Of a DNA stretch of 64,000 bases, positions 1-10,183 are shown in pieces. The position numbers and the translations under genes are program-made. The DNA is from Corydoras sp. C115. Lineage: Eukaryota > Chordata > Actinopteri > Siluriformes > Callichthyidae. Numbering within the stretch: position 1 is the stretch's first letter; each line of letters begins with the position of its first letter. The stretch spans positions 682,501-746,500 of the forward strand of contig JAFMOC010000082.1 of the NCBI GenBank assembly GCA_019802505.1, written 5' to 3'. The notes under the pieces were generated by a model. That model did not search any database. It was not told the origin of the DNA and saw nothing but the letters and a program-made list of their open reading frames with translations.

Positions 1-76
1 AATACTACATTTAACAGTTTCCTTGAAACATACCTATAAAAATGTACCTTGTATCAATCAGGTGAAATCCATTTTA

Positions 77-421
77 TCCATACATCCATTATCTTCCGCT
101 TTCCGTCGTGGGGAGGGGGTTCCTCATGCCCATCCAGGGGAGAACTTTTCGGGCGCTGGGCAGATACACCCAGGACAGGACGCCAATCTATCACTGGGCA
201 CACTCACTCACACAGACACACACACTCTATATGGGAACTCAATTTGGAGAATTCAATTGACCTTGATCCATGTTTTTGGACTGTGGAAGGAAACCGGAGA
301 ACCCGGAGGAAACCCATGCAGACACGGGGAGAACATGGAAACTCCACCCAGATTGGGATTCGAACCGGGAATCCCTAGTGCAGAGAGGTGAATGTGCTAA
401 CCACTAAACCACAGTTCCGCC
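77..421 (-). repeat. Family-A tRNA-derived SINE, near full length
   Basis: This is the dominant repeat of the window. Read on the minus strand, it has a tRNA-like head with box A (TGGCTTAGTGG type) and box B (GGTTCGAATCC), a body with the phrase TTTCCTCCCACAGTCC, and a tail rich in GGATGG. The head is at the right (about 365-421) and the tail at the left (77-100). The body resembles the DANA/Mermaid SINE group of fish; this name is from memory. It belongs to the older subfamily (GACCTTGATCC, AGATTGGG). Confidence 0.85.
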
Positions 422-535
422 CTAACGCATTTTATGTGTGTTAATTTTAATTATAAGTGCGTTTAATTTTATGTGAATTTTAAGTTTTTATATGAATTTC
501 AATAAAGGATTTTAGTACACACTAATTCATAAAGG

Positions 536-860
536 GGGTGGCACGGTGTCTTAGTGGTTAGCATGTTCTCCTCTCAGCACTAGGGATTCCCGGTTCGAAT
601 CCCAATCTGGGTGTCCTCGTGAGTTTCCTCCGGGTTCTCCGGTTTCCTCCCACAGTCCAAAAACATGGATCAAGGTCAATTGAATTCTCCAAATTGTGTT
701 TGTGTCTCTGTGAGTGTGAGTGTGCCCAGCAATAGATTGGCACCCTGTCCTGGGTGTATCTGTCCAGCGTCCGAAACGTTCTCCCCTGGATGGGCATGGG
801 GAACCACCTCGCGACCATAATAAAGGATAAAGTGGTTGATAATTGATGGATGGATGGATG
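536..860 (+). repeat. Family-A SINE, first of a tandem pair
   Basis: Head at 536, tail of GATGG repeats ending at 860. The 10-bp word ATTCATAAAG lies just before it (525-534) and just after it (861-870). That is the target-site duplication of this insertion, and it is shared with the next copy. Confidence 0.85.
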
Positions 861-870
861 ATTCATAAAG

Positions 871-1138
871 ACAGCATGGTGGCTTAGCTTGGTTGGTGCT
901 AACTATCAGCGCTGGGGATTCCATGTTCTCCCCGTGTCCGCATGGGTTTCCTCCGGGTTCTCTGGTTTCCTCCCTTAGTCCAAAAACATGGGTCAAGTGA
1001 ATTCTCCAAATTGCCCCATATAGAGTGTGTGTGATTGTGTTAGATTGGTGTCCTGTCCTGGCTGTATTTGCCCAGTGCCCAAGACCCCCCCCCGTAACCC
1101 TAGTAGAGAATAAAGCGGAAGATAATGGATGGATGGAT
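871..1138 (+). repeat. Family-A SINE, second of a tandem pair
   Basis: A degraded copy in the same orientation, with a deleted box B region and a shortened middle. A third ATTCATAAAG follows it at 1139-1148, so the target word is present three times around two elements. Confidence 0.8.
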
Positions 1139-1148
1139 ATTCATAAAG

Positions 1149-1621
1149 ATCACTTTAACCTACTGACAAGTTTAGGAATTTTTTTTCAGTCTATAAGTTT
1201 TTATTCAAATGTTTGGTATACTTGTTGCAGCTGCTGGATTTACGTGAGTTGAGAGAGCTGCTGTATACTGAATGTGTCACGGCTTTGTCGGTTGTGCTGA
1301 GTCGACGCTATCACAACCCTTACCTGGACTGACCAGTCAATGTGGTCCAGATAAAGCGTTATCATTGCTGAGTGAATGACTGATTTATAGGGTGTTCCTC
1401 TTGCAAGTAGCAAAATTGTATAACGATCAGCTTACACAATGACTTAATAGATTTTTTCATCTGTGCAACTGAAACCAATACCCAGCATTAGTAGAAAATA
1501 TTGCATTGCCTCTGTTTGGATTTGTAATTCAGCCTTTAAATACTCAGTGAACTGATTAATGTGTTTTTTAAACAATGCTGTTTGCTAAATAAGACTTTAT
1601 CTGAATTATGTGGTTTACTTT
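1149..1621. other. Stretch without recognisable features
   Basis: AT-rich sequence with no open frame of note and no repeat that I recognise. Confidence 0.5.
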
Positions 1622-1735
1622 ACATTTACACTTACATTTTGTCATTCAGCAGTCGCTTTTATCCAAAGCAACTTATAAATGCGACCAACACGTCAGTCGT
1701 TAAGAAAAAAACAACTACACTGTAGAATTATATAT
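1622..1735 (-). repeat. LINE/SINE-B shared 3' tail fragment
   Basis: It contains the phrase CTTTTATCCAAAGCAACTTA. The same phrase begins the minus-strand LINE at 43336 and ends the family-B SINEs. Only the 3' end is present, and family-A SINE 1736-2067 cuts into it. Confidence 0.6.
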
Positions 1736-2067
1736 CCATCCATCCATTATCTTACGCTTTATCCTCTGCTAGGGTCACGGGGGGTTCCCCATGCCCATCC
1801 AGGGGAGAACATTTCGGGCGCTGGGCAGATAGACCCAGGACAGGGCACCAATCTATCACTGGACACACACTCACACAGACAAAAACACACAAACACACTC
1901 TATATGGGGCAATTTGGAGAATTCAATTGACCTTGATCCATGTTTTTGGACTGTGGCAGGAAACCGGAGAACCCGGAGAAAATCCACACGGAAAAGGGGA
2001 GAACATGGAACAAGGAATCATTAGCGCTGAGAGGTGAACATCATGCTAACCACTAACCATCGTGCCG
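1736..2067 (-). repeat. Family-A SINE
   Basis: Full-length older-subfamily copy. The tail of ATCC repeats is at the left and the tRNA-like head ends at 2067. A CTAT microsatellite is directly attached to the head. Confidence 0.8.

Positions 2068-2136
<69 letters not shown>
2068..2136. repeat. (CTAT)n-(TA)n compound microsatellite
   Basis: About ten CTAT units run into about fifteen TA units. It sits between two family-A SINEs and probably grew from a SINE tail. Confidence 0.9.
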
Positions 2137-2137
<1 letters not shown>

Positions 2138-2285
2138 ATTACTTTCTGTTTTATCCTCTACTAGGGTTGCAGGGGGTTCTGCATGCCCATCCAGGGGAGA
2201 ACGTTTCGGGCAGATACAGAACAGATACAGTCCTCGGCAGATACACTCAGGACAGGACGCTAATCTATCGCTGGGCACACTCTCA

Positions 2286-2329
<44 letters not shown>

Positions 2330-2436
2330 ATATGGGGCAATTTGGAGAATTCAATTCACCTTGATCCATGTTTTTGGACTGTGGGAACCCGGAGGAAACC
2401 CATGCGGACACGGGGAGAACATGGAAACTCAGCCCA
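2137..2436 (-). repeat. Family-A SINE, 5' truncated, with internal CA expansion
   Basis: The tail is at the left. The short CACACT stretch that is normal in this SINE has expanded to about twenty CA units (2288-2326). The tRNA-like head is missing at the right. Confidence 0.8.
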
Positions 2437-2646
2437 TAGATATACATAGATGTATTAAGTGTTTGTGGAAGACACTCAACAACTAGTTTATTACCCCTTG
2501 TTAAACCTGAAATTTTATTTTTAATACAAGCACTAAGTACAAGAATTTTCAGGTTAAAATAAAAACATGTACGAGATAACGACAAAAATCTACGATCCCC
2601 ATCACTGATGCAGACTAAAATCTCAGCCTGGTAAATCAGTGGACGT

Positions 2647-3524
2647 CTACTCTGTGGACGTTTTGGTAAAGGACTCCCAGAGAGAGACGAGCTGAGATTT
2701 CAAATCTTGGGCATACGGATCCAGCGCCTGATGCGTGACCTCGCCGCCTTGAACAAACATGGAGATGTTTCTCTGAAAGTTCTGCAGGTGTTGCTCCAGT
2801 TTCTGCTTCACATCCTCAGTTTGAGGTTCCAGCTGGGCCTGTAGCTCCTTCAAGCTCTTCTGCAGACCCGTCCTCAGTTCTTCACTCTTCTGTAATAACG
2901 TCGAGTTCACTATGTCAGATTGCGGCCCTTCAGTCAGGGGAGCCATGTCTTTCTTCAGCTGCTCCACTTGTTGCTGGAGTCCTGATGTCAGTTCCTCGAT
3001 GTACGGCTCCACCTCAACCTTCATAGCGCTCATGTCCTCCTGCAGACGTGCCTTCAGCTGCTCGGCCTCCTGGGAAATCTTGGTCAGGAGCTCTTGAGTC
3101 AGGGGAGTCACCTGACCGTGAACAGACAGCGTATATTGGCTGACGGCATCCGCACCCTCCGTGATCTTAGCACTGTGTAGAAAACAGTCGAAATGATGAC
3201 AATGCAAATGTGCAATGAGACAAACCTTTCTCGTTATTGCAGGAACCCTCACTTGACTTCTTTTGCTGTTTCAGAGTCTCTGATCTTCTGCAAGATGTCT
3301 TCAGTGGTTAGCGTTGCCTTGGCCACGTAATCCCAAAAAGCACTTTTCACCATCTCCATGTGGGGCTGGGCTTCATGCTGCACCTCATCAGCATGACAAC
3401 CTACCACCATGAAAACATGCAGATGAGACATTTAAGGTGGTGTCTGCTACGCCAATGTTGAGTAATGAAAAGAAACGTACTCACCAGTAAAAACAGCAAT
3501 AGCTAGAATCAGAAACGCCTTCAT
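2647..3524 (-). CDS. apoa4: Apolipoprotein A-IV-like, gene A (three coding exons)
   Basis: This is a secreted exchangeable apolipoprotein that coats lipoprotein particles in intestine and liver. The coding exons, in transcription order, are 3524-3485, 3400-3253 and 3172-2647 (40, 148 and 526 nt). They encode 237 aa plus a TAG stop. Residues 1-17 (MKAFLILAIAVFTGCHA) are a signal peptide. Exon 2 carries the diagnostic phrase AFWDYVAKAT. Exon 3 encodes the amphipathic helical repeats, about 22 residues each and often opening with proline (VTPLTQEL, VEPYIEEL, LDPYAQDL). All junctions are GT-AG. An acceptor ending in TTCAG just 5' of the ATG implies a non-coding first exon. The three-exon coding layout, signal-peptide junction and helical pattern match fish apoA-IV. 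Compared with gene B it lacks about eight residues before LDPYAQDL. It has no apoE-type features. Gene A and gene B are divergent, with their ATGs 3.7 kb apart. Confidence 0.93.
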
Positions 3525-3599
3525 GTCTGGATGGCCCAGATGTTTCTCTGAACGAAAACAAGACTTTTTTTGGGAATATATGATGTAAGTATTTCTATA

Positions 3600-3735
3600 T
3601 ATATTTCTTTCAGTCTCTTACAGGTTAGGTGTCTCTTATATCGTCTTCTCCCAGCCTGACAGTGCATTTATTTGCAATCTAGTTTCTTTAAATACAGAAA
3701 ACAGAGTTGCGATAAAGAAGTCAAAGTTCAGAACT
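3600..3735 (-). promoter_or_regulatory. Promoter and first exon of apoA-IV gene A (HNF4-like DR1 plus TATA)
   Basis: In the direction of transcription there is TGAACTTTGACTT (3730-3718), one base from a consensus HNF4 DR1 site. TTTATC follows, and then the TATA-like TATTTAAAG (3694-3686). A CCT|GTAAGA donor at 3622/3621 would close a short non-coding first exon that splices to the acceptor 5' of the ATG. The same order and spacing occur upstream of gene B. HNF4 control of apolipoprotein genes is established in vertebrates; binding here is inferred. Confidence 0.6.
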
Positions 3736-4031
3736 CTTGCCCTGTTGTCCTACTGTGCCGTCCCTCATGAAACATCACATGCTGGATATCATGTTAACTT
3801 CACCAAATTGATGTAGCAATCAGTACATTCCACAAATGCACAGGTACAAAGAAATTGACCCCCCCCCCTCCACACACACACACCGGTTTCAGTGCAGTTT
3901 AAAGGCAATTGCATGGCGTTTGGATCAGAGGTGCGATAAATGACATCATAATGAAGTGATTTATTTTGCCTACTGTGCGTCCACACAGAGGAATTTGTCC
4001 TCCACATTAAACCCAGCCATGCAGTGAAATG

Positions 4032-4086
<55 letters not shown>
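4032..4086. repeat. (CA)n microsatellite
   Basis: About 27 CA units, directly joined to the family-C SINE at the right. It gives rise to a spurious Val/Cys-rich frame on the minus strand. Confidence 0.9.
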
Positions 4087-4088
<2 letters not shown>

Positions 4089-4265
4089 GTGAAGTGAGCA
4101 CCCAGAGCGGTGGGCAGCCTTGAACATGGTGCCCGGGGAGCAATTGGGGTCAGGTGCCTTGCCCAAGGGCACTTCAGCCATAATAATTGGTGGGACCGGG
4201 AATTGAACCGGAGACCTTCAGGTCACAAGGCTGGCTCCCTAACCACAAGCCCATGACTGCCCCAT
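4087..4265 (-). repeat. Family-C tRNA-like SINE fragment
   Basis: On the minus strand it opens with a tRNA-like head, with GGTTCAATTCCC as box B near 4205. It then runs through CAAGGGCACTTCAG (in plus sense near 4165). It resembles the plus-strand fragment at 15400 and differs from families A and B. Confidence 0.6.
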
Positions 4266-4811
4266 AAAGGGCATACATAAAGAATACATAAAGCATAAAG
4301 CAATTAGGATTTACCATAGCAGTGTAAGAGTTCAAGTGAAAACGCTGGAACAAGTTAACCCAAAAATTCAGAGGAGGGAAACTTTATTGATTTCAAGCCA
4401 AAAACTTGCTAACTGAATCCTGACTGCACAGCGGATTCCCAACAAAAAGACTCGACTCCCTGGACCAGTTAAAGGACCTGTAACAACCACCTGCTTAACA
4501 GCGTCTGTTAGTGTACACTGTTAATTTGCGTTCAGTAACTCCTTCATAATTCCAACACATCAATTTATCATCACACTGTGCAGACGGTGCATCCAATCCT
4601 TGGAAAATCTAATGAAATACACAGTATACAGAGAGTTCCATAACCTCATTACCAGCCCAATTCATCTGTGCACCATTTTGCATCTCAAACCCACTTTGTA
4701 AATGCTTTCTAACTTGTATTCAAATATGTTTAAAATTAAAGTATAGTGTGTATACTGACAAGAGACTCTCCCAGTTTTTATAACTACTGTATAAAAAAGT
4801 ATTAAGGCATT
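4266..4811. other. Stretch without recognisable features
   Basis: AT-rich intergenic sequence between the apoA-IV genes. I see no gene, promoter motif or known repeat. Confidence 0.4.
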
Positions 4812-5375
4812 CCATGTGGTGCATTATTGTGATTAAATCACAGGATAATCACAGGATCTTTCCCATGATTTATTCACAATAATGCACCACCTGGAGTCCC
4901 TTATTGTTTTCATAAAACAACAAACATACTAAAATACAATAATAAAGGTTTGATTCATAAATGTATTTATTAAAAATAAAATTTGTAATAAACTCGTCTT
5001 CTTGATATAATGTAGTCCAGATTTTAAAGTGACCGTTGACCTCTGAGTAACGGGATACCAGCTTTGTGTTCATTGCAAATCACTCATTAGTTATATTAAT
5101 CTGTATTTCTATATTTTTTTACATGATTTAACATAATGTATTGTATATCACGCATTGGGCGGGGTGTATCTGCCCAGCGCCCAAAACGTTCTCGCCTGGA
5201 TGGGCATGGGGAATCCCACCGCGACCCTAATAGAGGATAAAGCGGGAGATGAATGAATGAATGAATGAATATCACGCATTGATACGAATGTGAAGCAGTC
5301 AGAGGTGTGTGTTATCGTCAGTTATTTCACGGCTGGATGAATGGTTCAACCAATCAGATTTAAGGACCAGATCTA
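4812..5375. repeat. Family-E non-autonomous element with perfect inverted repeat
   Basis: It opens with a 17-bp perfect inverted repeat, GTGGTGCATTATTGTGA (4816-4832) against its complement at 4874-4890. An AT-rich body follows, with GGTTTGATTCATAAA, GTAATAAAC, ATCACGCATTGATAC and CAGATTTAAGGAC. The same words in the same order occur at 50060-50575 and partly at 59545-59770. It is interrupted by the SINE at 5158-5268. I cannot name the family. Confidence 0.6.
5158..5268 (+). repeat. Family-A SINE, 5' truncated, with target-site duplication
   Basis: Only the last 110 bases are present, ending in ATGA repeats. It is flanked by a 13-bp duplication, ATATCACGCATTG, at 5145-5157 and 5269-5281. The uninterrupted word in the related copy at 50470 confirms the insertion point. 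Confidence 0.9.
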
Positions 5376-5381
5376 ACCAAC

Positions 5382-5665
5382 CATTCCATCCTTTATCTTC
5401 CACTTTAATCCTCTACTAGGGTCGCCGGGGGGGGGGGGGGTCCCCATGCCCAATTTATCGCTGGGTACACACTCACTCACACAGACACATACACACTCTA
5501 TATGGGGCAATTTGGAGAATTCAATTGACCTTGATTCAAGTTTTTGGCCTGTGGGAGGAACCCGGAGGAAACACGGGGCACGGGGCACGGGGAGAACATG
5601 GAAACTCCACCCAGATGGGGATTCGAACTGGGAATCTCTAGCGCTGAGAGGAGAACATGCCAGAG
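5382..5665 (-). repeat. Family-A SINE
   Basis: Older-type copy. The tail is at the left; after the conserved CTCTACTAGGGTCGC there is a run of G. Part of the middle is deleted and the head is truncated near 5665. Confidence 0.8.
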
Positions 5666-6960
5666 CTACTTGTTTTATAAAAAATAATAAGCAACAATAT
5701 CCAAAATAAGTAACAAATGAAATCTCATTAAATGGCTCTAAAATATTGCGTAAACTACACACTCAATAGATTTCACAGATCCCTTAATGGCATAATTATT
5801 TCGGCCTAAATTTGGCCCATTTGCCACATGGATTAAGGAAGTAATTCCAAGTTCAAGTAAGCCAGCACACACTGATCCCAGATCAGCAACCGAACACTTT
5901 CTACATCTACACCTTTATCTACAGAGAATTAATTAAACACTAAATTAAATAAATGTTTTTAATCTACTTTTAAAGATTAATAGTGATTCAGAATCATGAA
6001 CAGTAACTGGCAGACTATTTCAAAGTAGTAATTTCACCAGCAGTAATTTTATTTATTCTAGGAGCTAAAAGTAAACCAGCACCTTGAGATCTGAGCTCTC
6101 GTGTTGGTATATACAGTTGAATCAGCTCACTCAGATACTGTGGAGCCTGATGATGTAGAATTTTGTTATCAATAAAATGTTGTACTCAATACGAAACTTA
6201 ACTGGTAGCCAGAGTAAGTTTGATTTTTGAAGTTATGTTAATATTTTAAGGAAGAAACATTGGGAGGACCAAGGCTCAGTGGGGAGATTAGCAGCACTTG
6301 TGGCAATGCTCCTAAACAGGAGAACTAGAACACATACACTCTAGAATAAGGTCAGTTGAAAGTAAGTTATGTAGGCAGCACAGCCAAATCGTTACCAGCT
6401 ATAGACCTGATTTGTATTGTTAATGATCTCATGCAAGAGCCACCTTTGACTCAGTGACGGTTACTGCTGCTGGCAGTGAGTCAGCAGTATCGTAACAAAT
6501 GTATGCTATCTGGACAGATTTCAGCCTCACTGACATAACCTAAACCTAAATATATATGTTGTTACAATCTGACAAAGATGAGCTAATCAGTGACCTACTG
6601 CACTTTGTCCAGATTTAATAACAACATCACAATCATTTCAGACAGTGCATATGTAAGATATTAATATGTAATGTTAATAATGTTCACATCATATCATGTT
6701 TTGAACGCAGTGCCATAAAAAATATTCACCTCTAAATATCTTTCGTTCAGTAGTTTTAGTTCAGTAGTCGTTCAGGAAACTCACACGGACACAGGGAGAA
6801 CTCAGATTTGGATTCAAACTGTATCTCTAAATAGCCTGTTTTGGTAAATCAGCTGTATTGAGCGGCTATGTCATCTTTGAGAACATCATAACATTATGAA
6901 CAGTTCTACAGGTTTTTTTGGGACATGCAACATACCTCACAGCCTTGTACTGGCTCTAAC
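5666..6960. other. Intergenic stretch between apoA-IV genes
   Basis: Mostly unrecognised AT-rich sequence. At about 6240-6290 there is a short remnant of repeat D (AGGAAGAAACATTGGGAGGACC), in the same sense as the minus-strand copy at 57588. No gene is visible. Confidence 0.4.
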
Positions 6961-7028
6961 ACTTTCCCTTGATTAGATTAGAAATGGTGATGTGGCATGA
7001 CAGTAAGACATACAGAACCCTCATGACA

Positions 7029-7126
7029 TCTGAACTTTGCCCTTTTTATCACAGACCTCAACTCAGTATATATACTGTAGAACATCTGCTCAACAATGAC
7101 AGACATACAGAGCAAGCCAAGAGACG
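7029..7126 (+). promoter_or_regulatory. Promoter and first exon of apoA-IV gene B (HNF4-type DR1 plus TATA)
   Basis: TGAACTTTGCCCT (7031-7043) is the complement of AGGGCAAAGTTCA, a perfect HNF4-type DR1. TTTATC follows, then TATATATA (7066-7073) after a 22-bp gap; in gene A the gap is 23 bp. A weak donor (GACG|GTATGG) at 7126 would end a short non-coding exon. The acceptor TTTTCCAG at 7207-7214 fits the start of the ATG exon. Confidence 0.65.
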
Positions 7127-7235
7127 GTATGGCACTGGGTTCATCTTACATAATTATAAAACCTAAACAAATAATTCTAACAATTACAATAATTATACTT
7201 TCTCTGGTTTTCCAGAATCTCTAAGCTATACAGAC

Positions 7236-10183
7236 ATGAAGGGACTACTTCTTCTTGTTTTTCTTTTATTTACTGGTAAGTATTAGAAATTCTAATTAAG
7301 CATTTAATTGCATTTTGGACATGAACAATTCAGTCATTTATTATTGTTTTTCTCAAAAAAAGGTTGCCATGGCAGCACAATGTGGCATGACCAGGCCAGG
7401 CTTAGTATGGAAATGGTTAAAGATGCTTTCTGGGACTATGTAGCCAAAGCAACTCAAACCACCGAAGACATGATGCAGAAGATCCGAATGTCTGAAATGG
7501 GGCAAGAAATCAAGTGAGTTGAGATCATTCAGATTATTTAATATCAAAGTGACTACAAATAACTTTTATTGTTATTTTTGCTTGAACACTGATGCATTAA
7601 TCAACCACGGATCAGTAGACATGAATAAAGTATCCTCTACTAGGGTCACTGGGGGGGGGGGGGGTTCACGTACACCCAGGACAGGGTGCCAATCTATTGC
7701 TGGGCACACACTCACTCACACAGACACACTCTATATGGGGCAATTTGGAGAATGCAATTGACCTTGATCCATGTTTTTGACTGTGGGAGGAAACCGGAGA
7801 GCCCGGAGGAAACCACACGGACACGGGGAGAACATGGAAAGGAGAGAGGAGAACATGCTAACCACTAAGCCACCGTGCCGCCTTCCAAATATATAAAATG
7901 GAAAAATTTCATTTAAAAACCTAAACTATCAACTTCTATCAGAAAATAGTTTAAAGAAACTAATTGAGACTGTTACACACTTACACACACCTACATTTTT
8001 AAGTACTGGTATATTTTGATTTATTATATCGTCTGAAGATGCTCTTTATAATGAATTTTGTGTGGAAATATCTTACATTTGTCTTTTTATTTCTTTGTTA
8101 ATTTTATACATGATTTCAAATCATTTTTGTGTTTTTGTTGGGAGATTTCCCCTACTTTTCCTTTTCACCTCGCCATGTGTTGCACATGTATAATTTGGTG
8201 GCTCGGTGGTTATGGTGTTGGAATATCACTCAGAAAGTTGGGGGTTCAAAACCACAGTACTTTTAACAGACACTTTAATCCAAAGCGATTTACAAATGAG
8301 AGATAAACACAAGTCCGAGCCATGGAAAAACAAGCTACACTGTAGTATCATCAAACCTGATCACTATCTGATCTGGCTTCCAAGTCTAAATTCCCCCTAC
8401 CAGTCATTGATTAATTAATTATCTTCAGCTTTATCCTCTACTAGGGTCACGGGGGGTGTCTCCATACACCAGGAGACATTTATCACAAGAGCAAAGTGAA
8501 TGTAAAGTTGTACCTTTACAAATTGTGCTATAGGCCAGATTCTTGTTTGTACTGAATGCAAGCAGGAACTGGAAGCCATTATGGATTTCAAGAGGAGCTG
8601 TTTAATCAAACCATCAAGTTGGGATACTTATTGACTCTGACCTACAGGACAATCTCTGGATCTGCCCCCTCTTACCTTCACTCTATATTTTCAAAATACA
8701 CTCCAACTCGTTCACTTTGCTCTAGTGATGAATGTCTCCTGGTGATTCCACCTCACCGTGATGCTAATTCTCACTCTGTAGCGTTCACCACTGCTAAACG
8801 ATCTTCCCAACTCTTTTTACAACTTTTTGTAAAACTAACAAAAAACCTAATGGTATTATTATTATTATCATGTTTGATAATTCTACATTGTTGCTGATTT
8901 TTCCGTTACTACTGACTTGTGGTGTTCTCATTTGTAAGGTGCTTTAGTCATTTAGTCATCTGCTAAATCCATCCATTATCTTCCGCTTTATCCTATATTA
9001 CGGTCGAGGGGGGGTTCCCCATGGCCATCCAGGGGAGAACGTTTCAGGCGCTGGGAAGATACACCCAGGACAGGGCGCCAATCTATCGCTGGGCACACAC
9101 TCACTCACTCACACAGACATACACACGGCATATGGGGCAATTTTGGAGAACTCAATTGACTTGATCCATGTTTTTGGACTGTGGGAGGAAACCAGAGAAC
9201 CCGGAGGAAACCCATGCGGACATGGGGAGAACATGGAAACTCCACCCAGATGGGGATTCGAACCGGGAATCCGTAGTGCTGAGAGGCGAACGTGCTAACC
9301 ACTAAGCGGGTTTTATTTATCATTTAACCCCATCTGCTAAATGATTAAATGTAAATGTATATTACATTTTATTGTTTGCAAAACAACACAATGTAAATGT
9401 GCTTGGACAGAAAATTATAATAGTATAATTCTTATGACTATTAGTATTGTTTACATTAACAACATAAAAAAAAAAAAAAAAAAAAAAAACTTACCCCATG
9501 CCCATCCATTTTGGGCGCTGGGCAAATGCTTTTACAATATTTTGTGGGCCACAAATGGGGCAATAAAATTATCAACAAACTCATTCATTAAGTTATTAAA
9601 CACATTTTTAAAATAACATCTCTCTGTTTGGAACAGTGCTAAGATTTCGGAAAGTACGGACGCCATCACTCAGTACACAGTAGCCGTCCGTGGTCAGGTG
9701 ACTCCTCTGAGTCAGGAGGTCATTACCAAGTTCTCCCAGGAGGCCGAACAGCTGAGGACACGTCTTCAGCAGGACTTGAGCTCCATGAAGACCCAGTTAG
9801 AGCCATTCTTCGAGGAGATGATGTCCAACATTCCAAAACAGGTAGAAAAGCTTAAGGAGGAGGTCGCTTCCTACACAGATGCTCTTCAGACCGAAACCAT
9901 GAGAGCTACCTTATTCCAGAAGACCCAAGAGATGAGGACTAACCTGGAGAACAGCATGAATGAGCTTCAGACCCGACTGGGACCCCAAGCAGAGGAGGTT
10001 AAACAAAAACTGGAGCTGCACCTACAGAACTTCCAGAACAACATGGCTCCATTCGTCCAGAACCTTCAAAACCAATTCATCCAGACTGGCCAGGGAATGC
10101 AGCAGAAGTTAGACCCCTATGCCCAAGACCTGAAAACTCAACTTACTGCTTTCTGGGAAGATTTTGTGAAAAGCATCCAATAA
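7236..10183 (+). CDS. apoa4: Apolipoprotein A-IV-like, gene B (three coding exons)
   Basis: This is a secreted lipid-binding apolipoprotein. The coding exons are 7236-7275, 7363-7513 and 9637-10183 (40, 151 and 547 nt), giving 245 aa and a TAA stop. The signal peptide is MKGLLLLVFLLFTG followed by CHG, and the exon break falls in the same codon as in gene A. Exon 2 encodes AFWDYVAKATQTTEDMMQ. Exon 3 encodes the proline-punctuated amphipathic helices (VTPLSQEV, LGPQAEEV, MAPFVQNL, LDPYAQDL). All splice sites are GT-AG, with phases identical to gene A. An AATAAA overlaps the stop codon (10179-10184). Intron 2 (2.1 kb) has taken up two family-A SINEs and an inverted LINE pair; the coding sequence is intact. 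It retains about eight residues before LDPYAQDL that gene A lacks. apoE is unlikely, since the conserved exon 2 phrase is of apoA-IV type. Confidence 0.94.
7628..7882 (-). repeat. Family-A SINE in apoA-IV B intron 2
   Basis: The tail-side CTCTACTAGGGTCAC is at the left, with a run of G. Part of the body is deleted. The head ends in CCACCGTGCCGCC near 7882. Confidence 0.8.
8190..8252 (+). repeat. Family-B SINE head fragment
   Basis: A tRNA-like head with GGTGGCTCGGTGG as box A and GGGTTCAAAACC as box B. The body is lost, and the sequence passes straight into the LINE tail at 8253. Confidence 0.5.
8253..8968. mobile_element. Two LINE 3' fragments in inverted orientation
   Basis: Left part (8253-8590): minus-strand LINE sequence starting with the tail phrase TCCAAAGCGATTTACAAATG. 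A 45-base family-A SINE tail scrap interrupts it at 8409-8455. Right part (about 8620-8968): plus strand, encoding the C-terminal phrase TYRTISGSAPSYL and then DECLLVIPPHRDA, and ending in the same tail. Both tails point outward. The protein matches the frames at 43903-43514 and 61332-60940. It is a dead relic. Confidence 0.7.
8969..9309 (-). repeat. Family-A SINE in apoA-IV B intron 2
   Basis: Near full length, inserted at the tail of the plus-strand LINE fragment. The tail is at the left and the head ends at CTAACCACTAAGC. Confidence 0.85.
9468..9535. repeat. Poly-A run with family-A SINE scrap
   Basis: About 22 A residues are followed by CCCCATGCCCATCC and GGGCGCTGGGCA, words from the tail half of family A. 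Too short to say more. Confidence 0.5.

Noticed and set aside
536..610. tRNA gene-like head with box A and box B
   Set aside because: It is the SINE head. The acceptor stem cannot pair and the sequence runs on into the SINE body; the same holds for the other SINE heads.
2647..3524. apoE as an alternative identity for apoA-IV gene A
   Set aside because: The exon 2 phrase AFWDYVAKAT, the VNAKIT junction and the helical pattern fit apoA-IV; typical apoE-region features were not seen.
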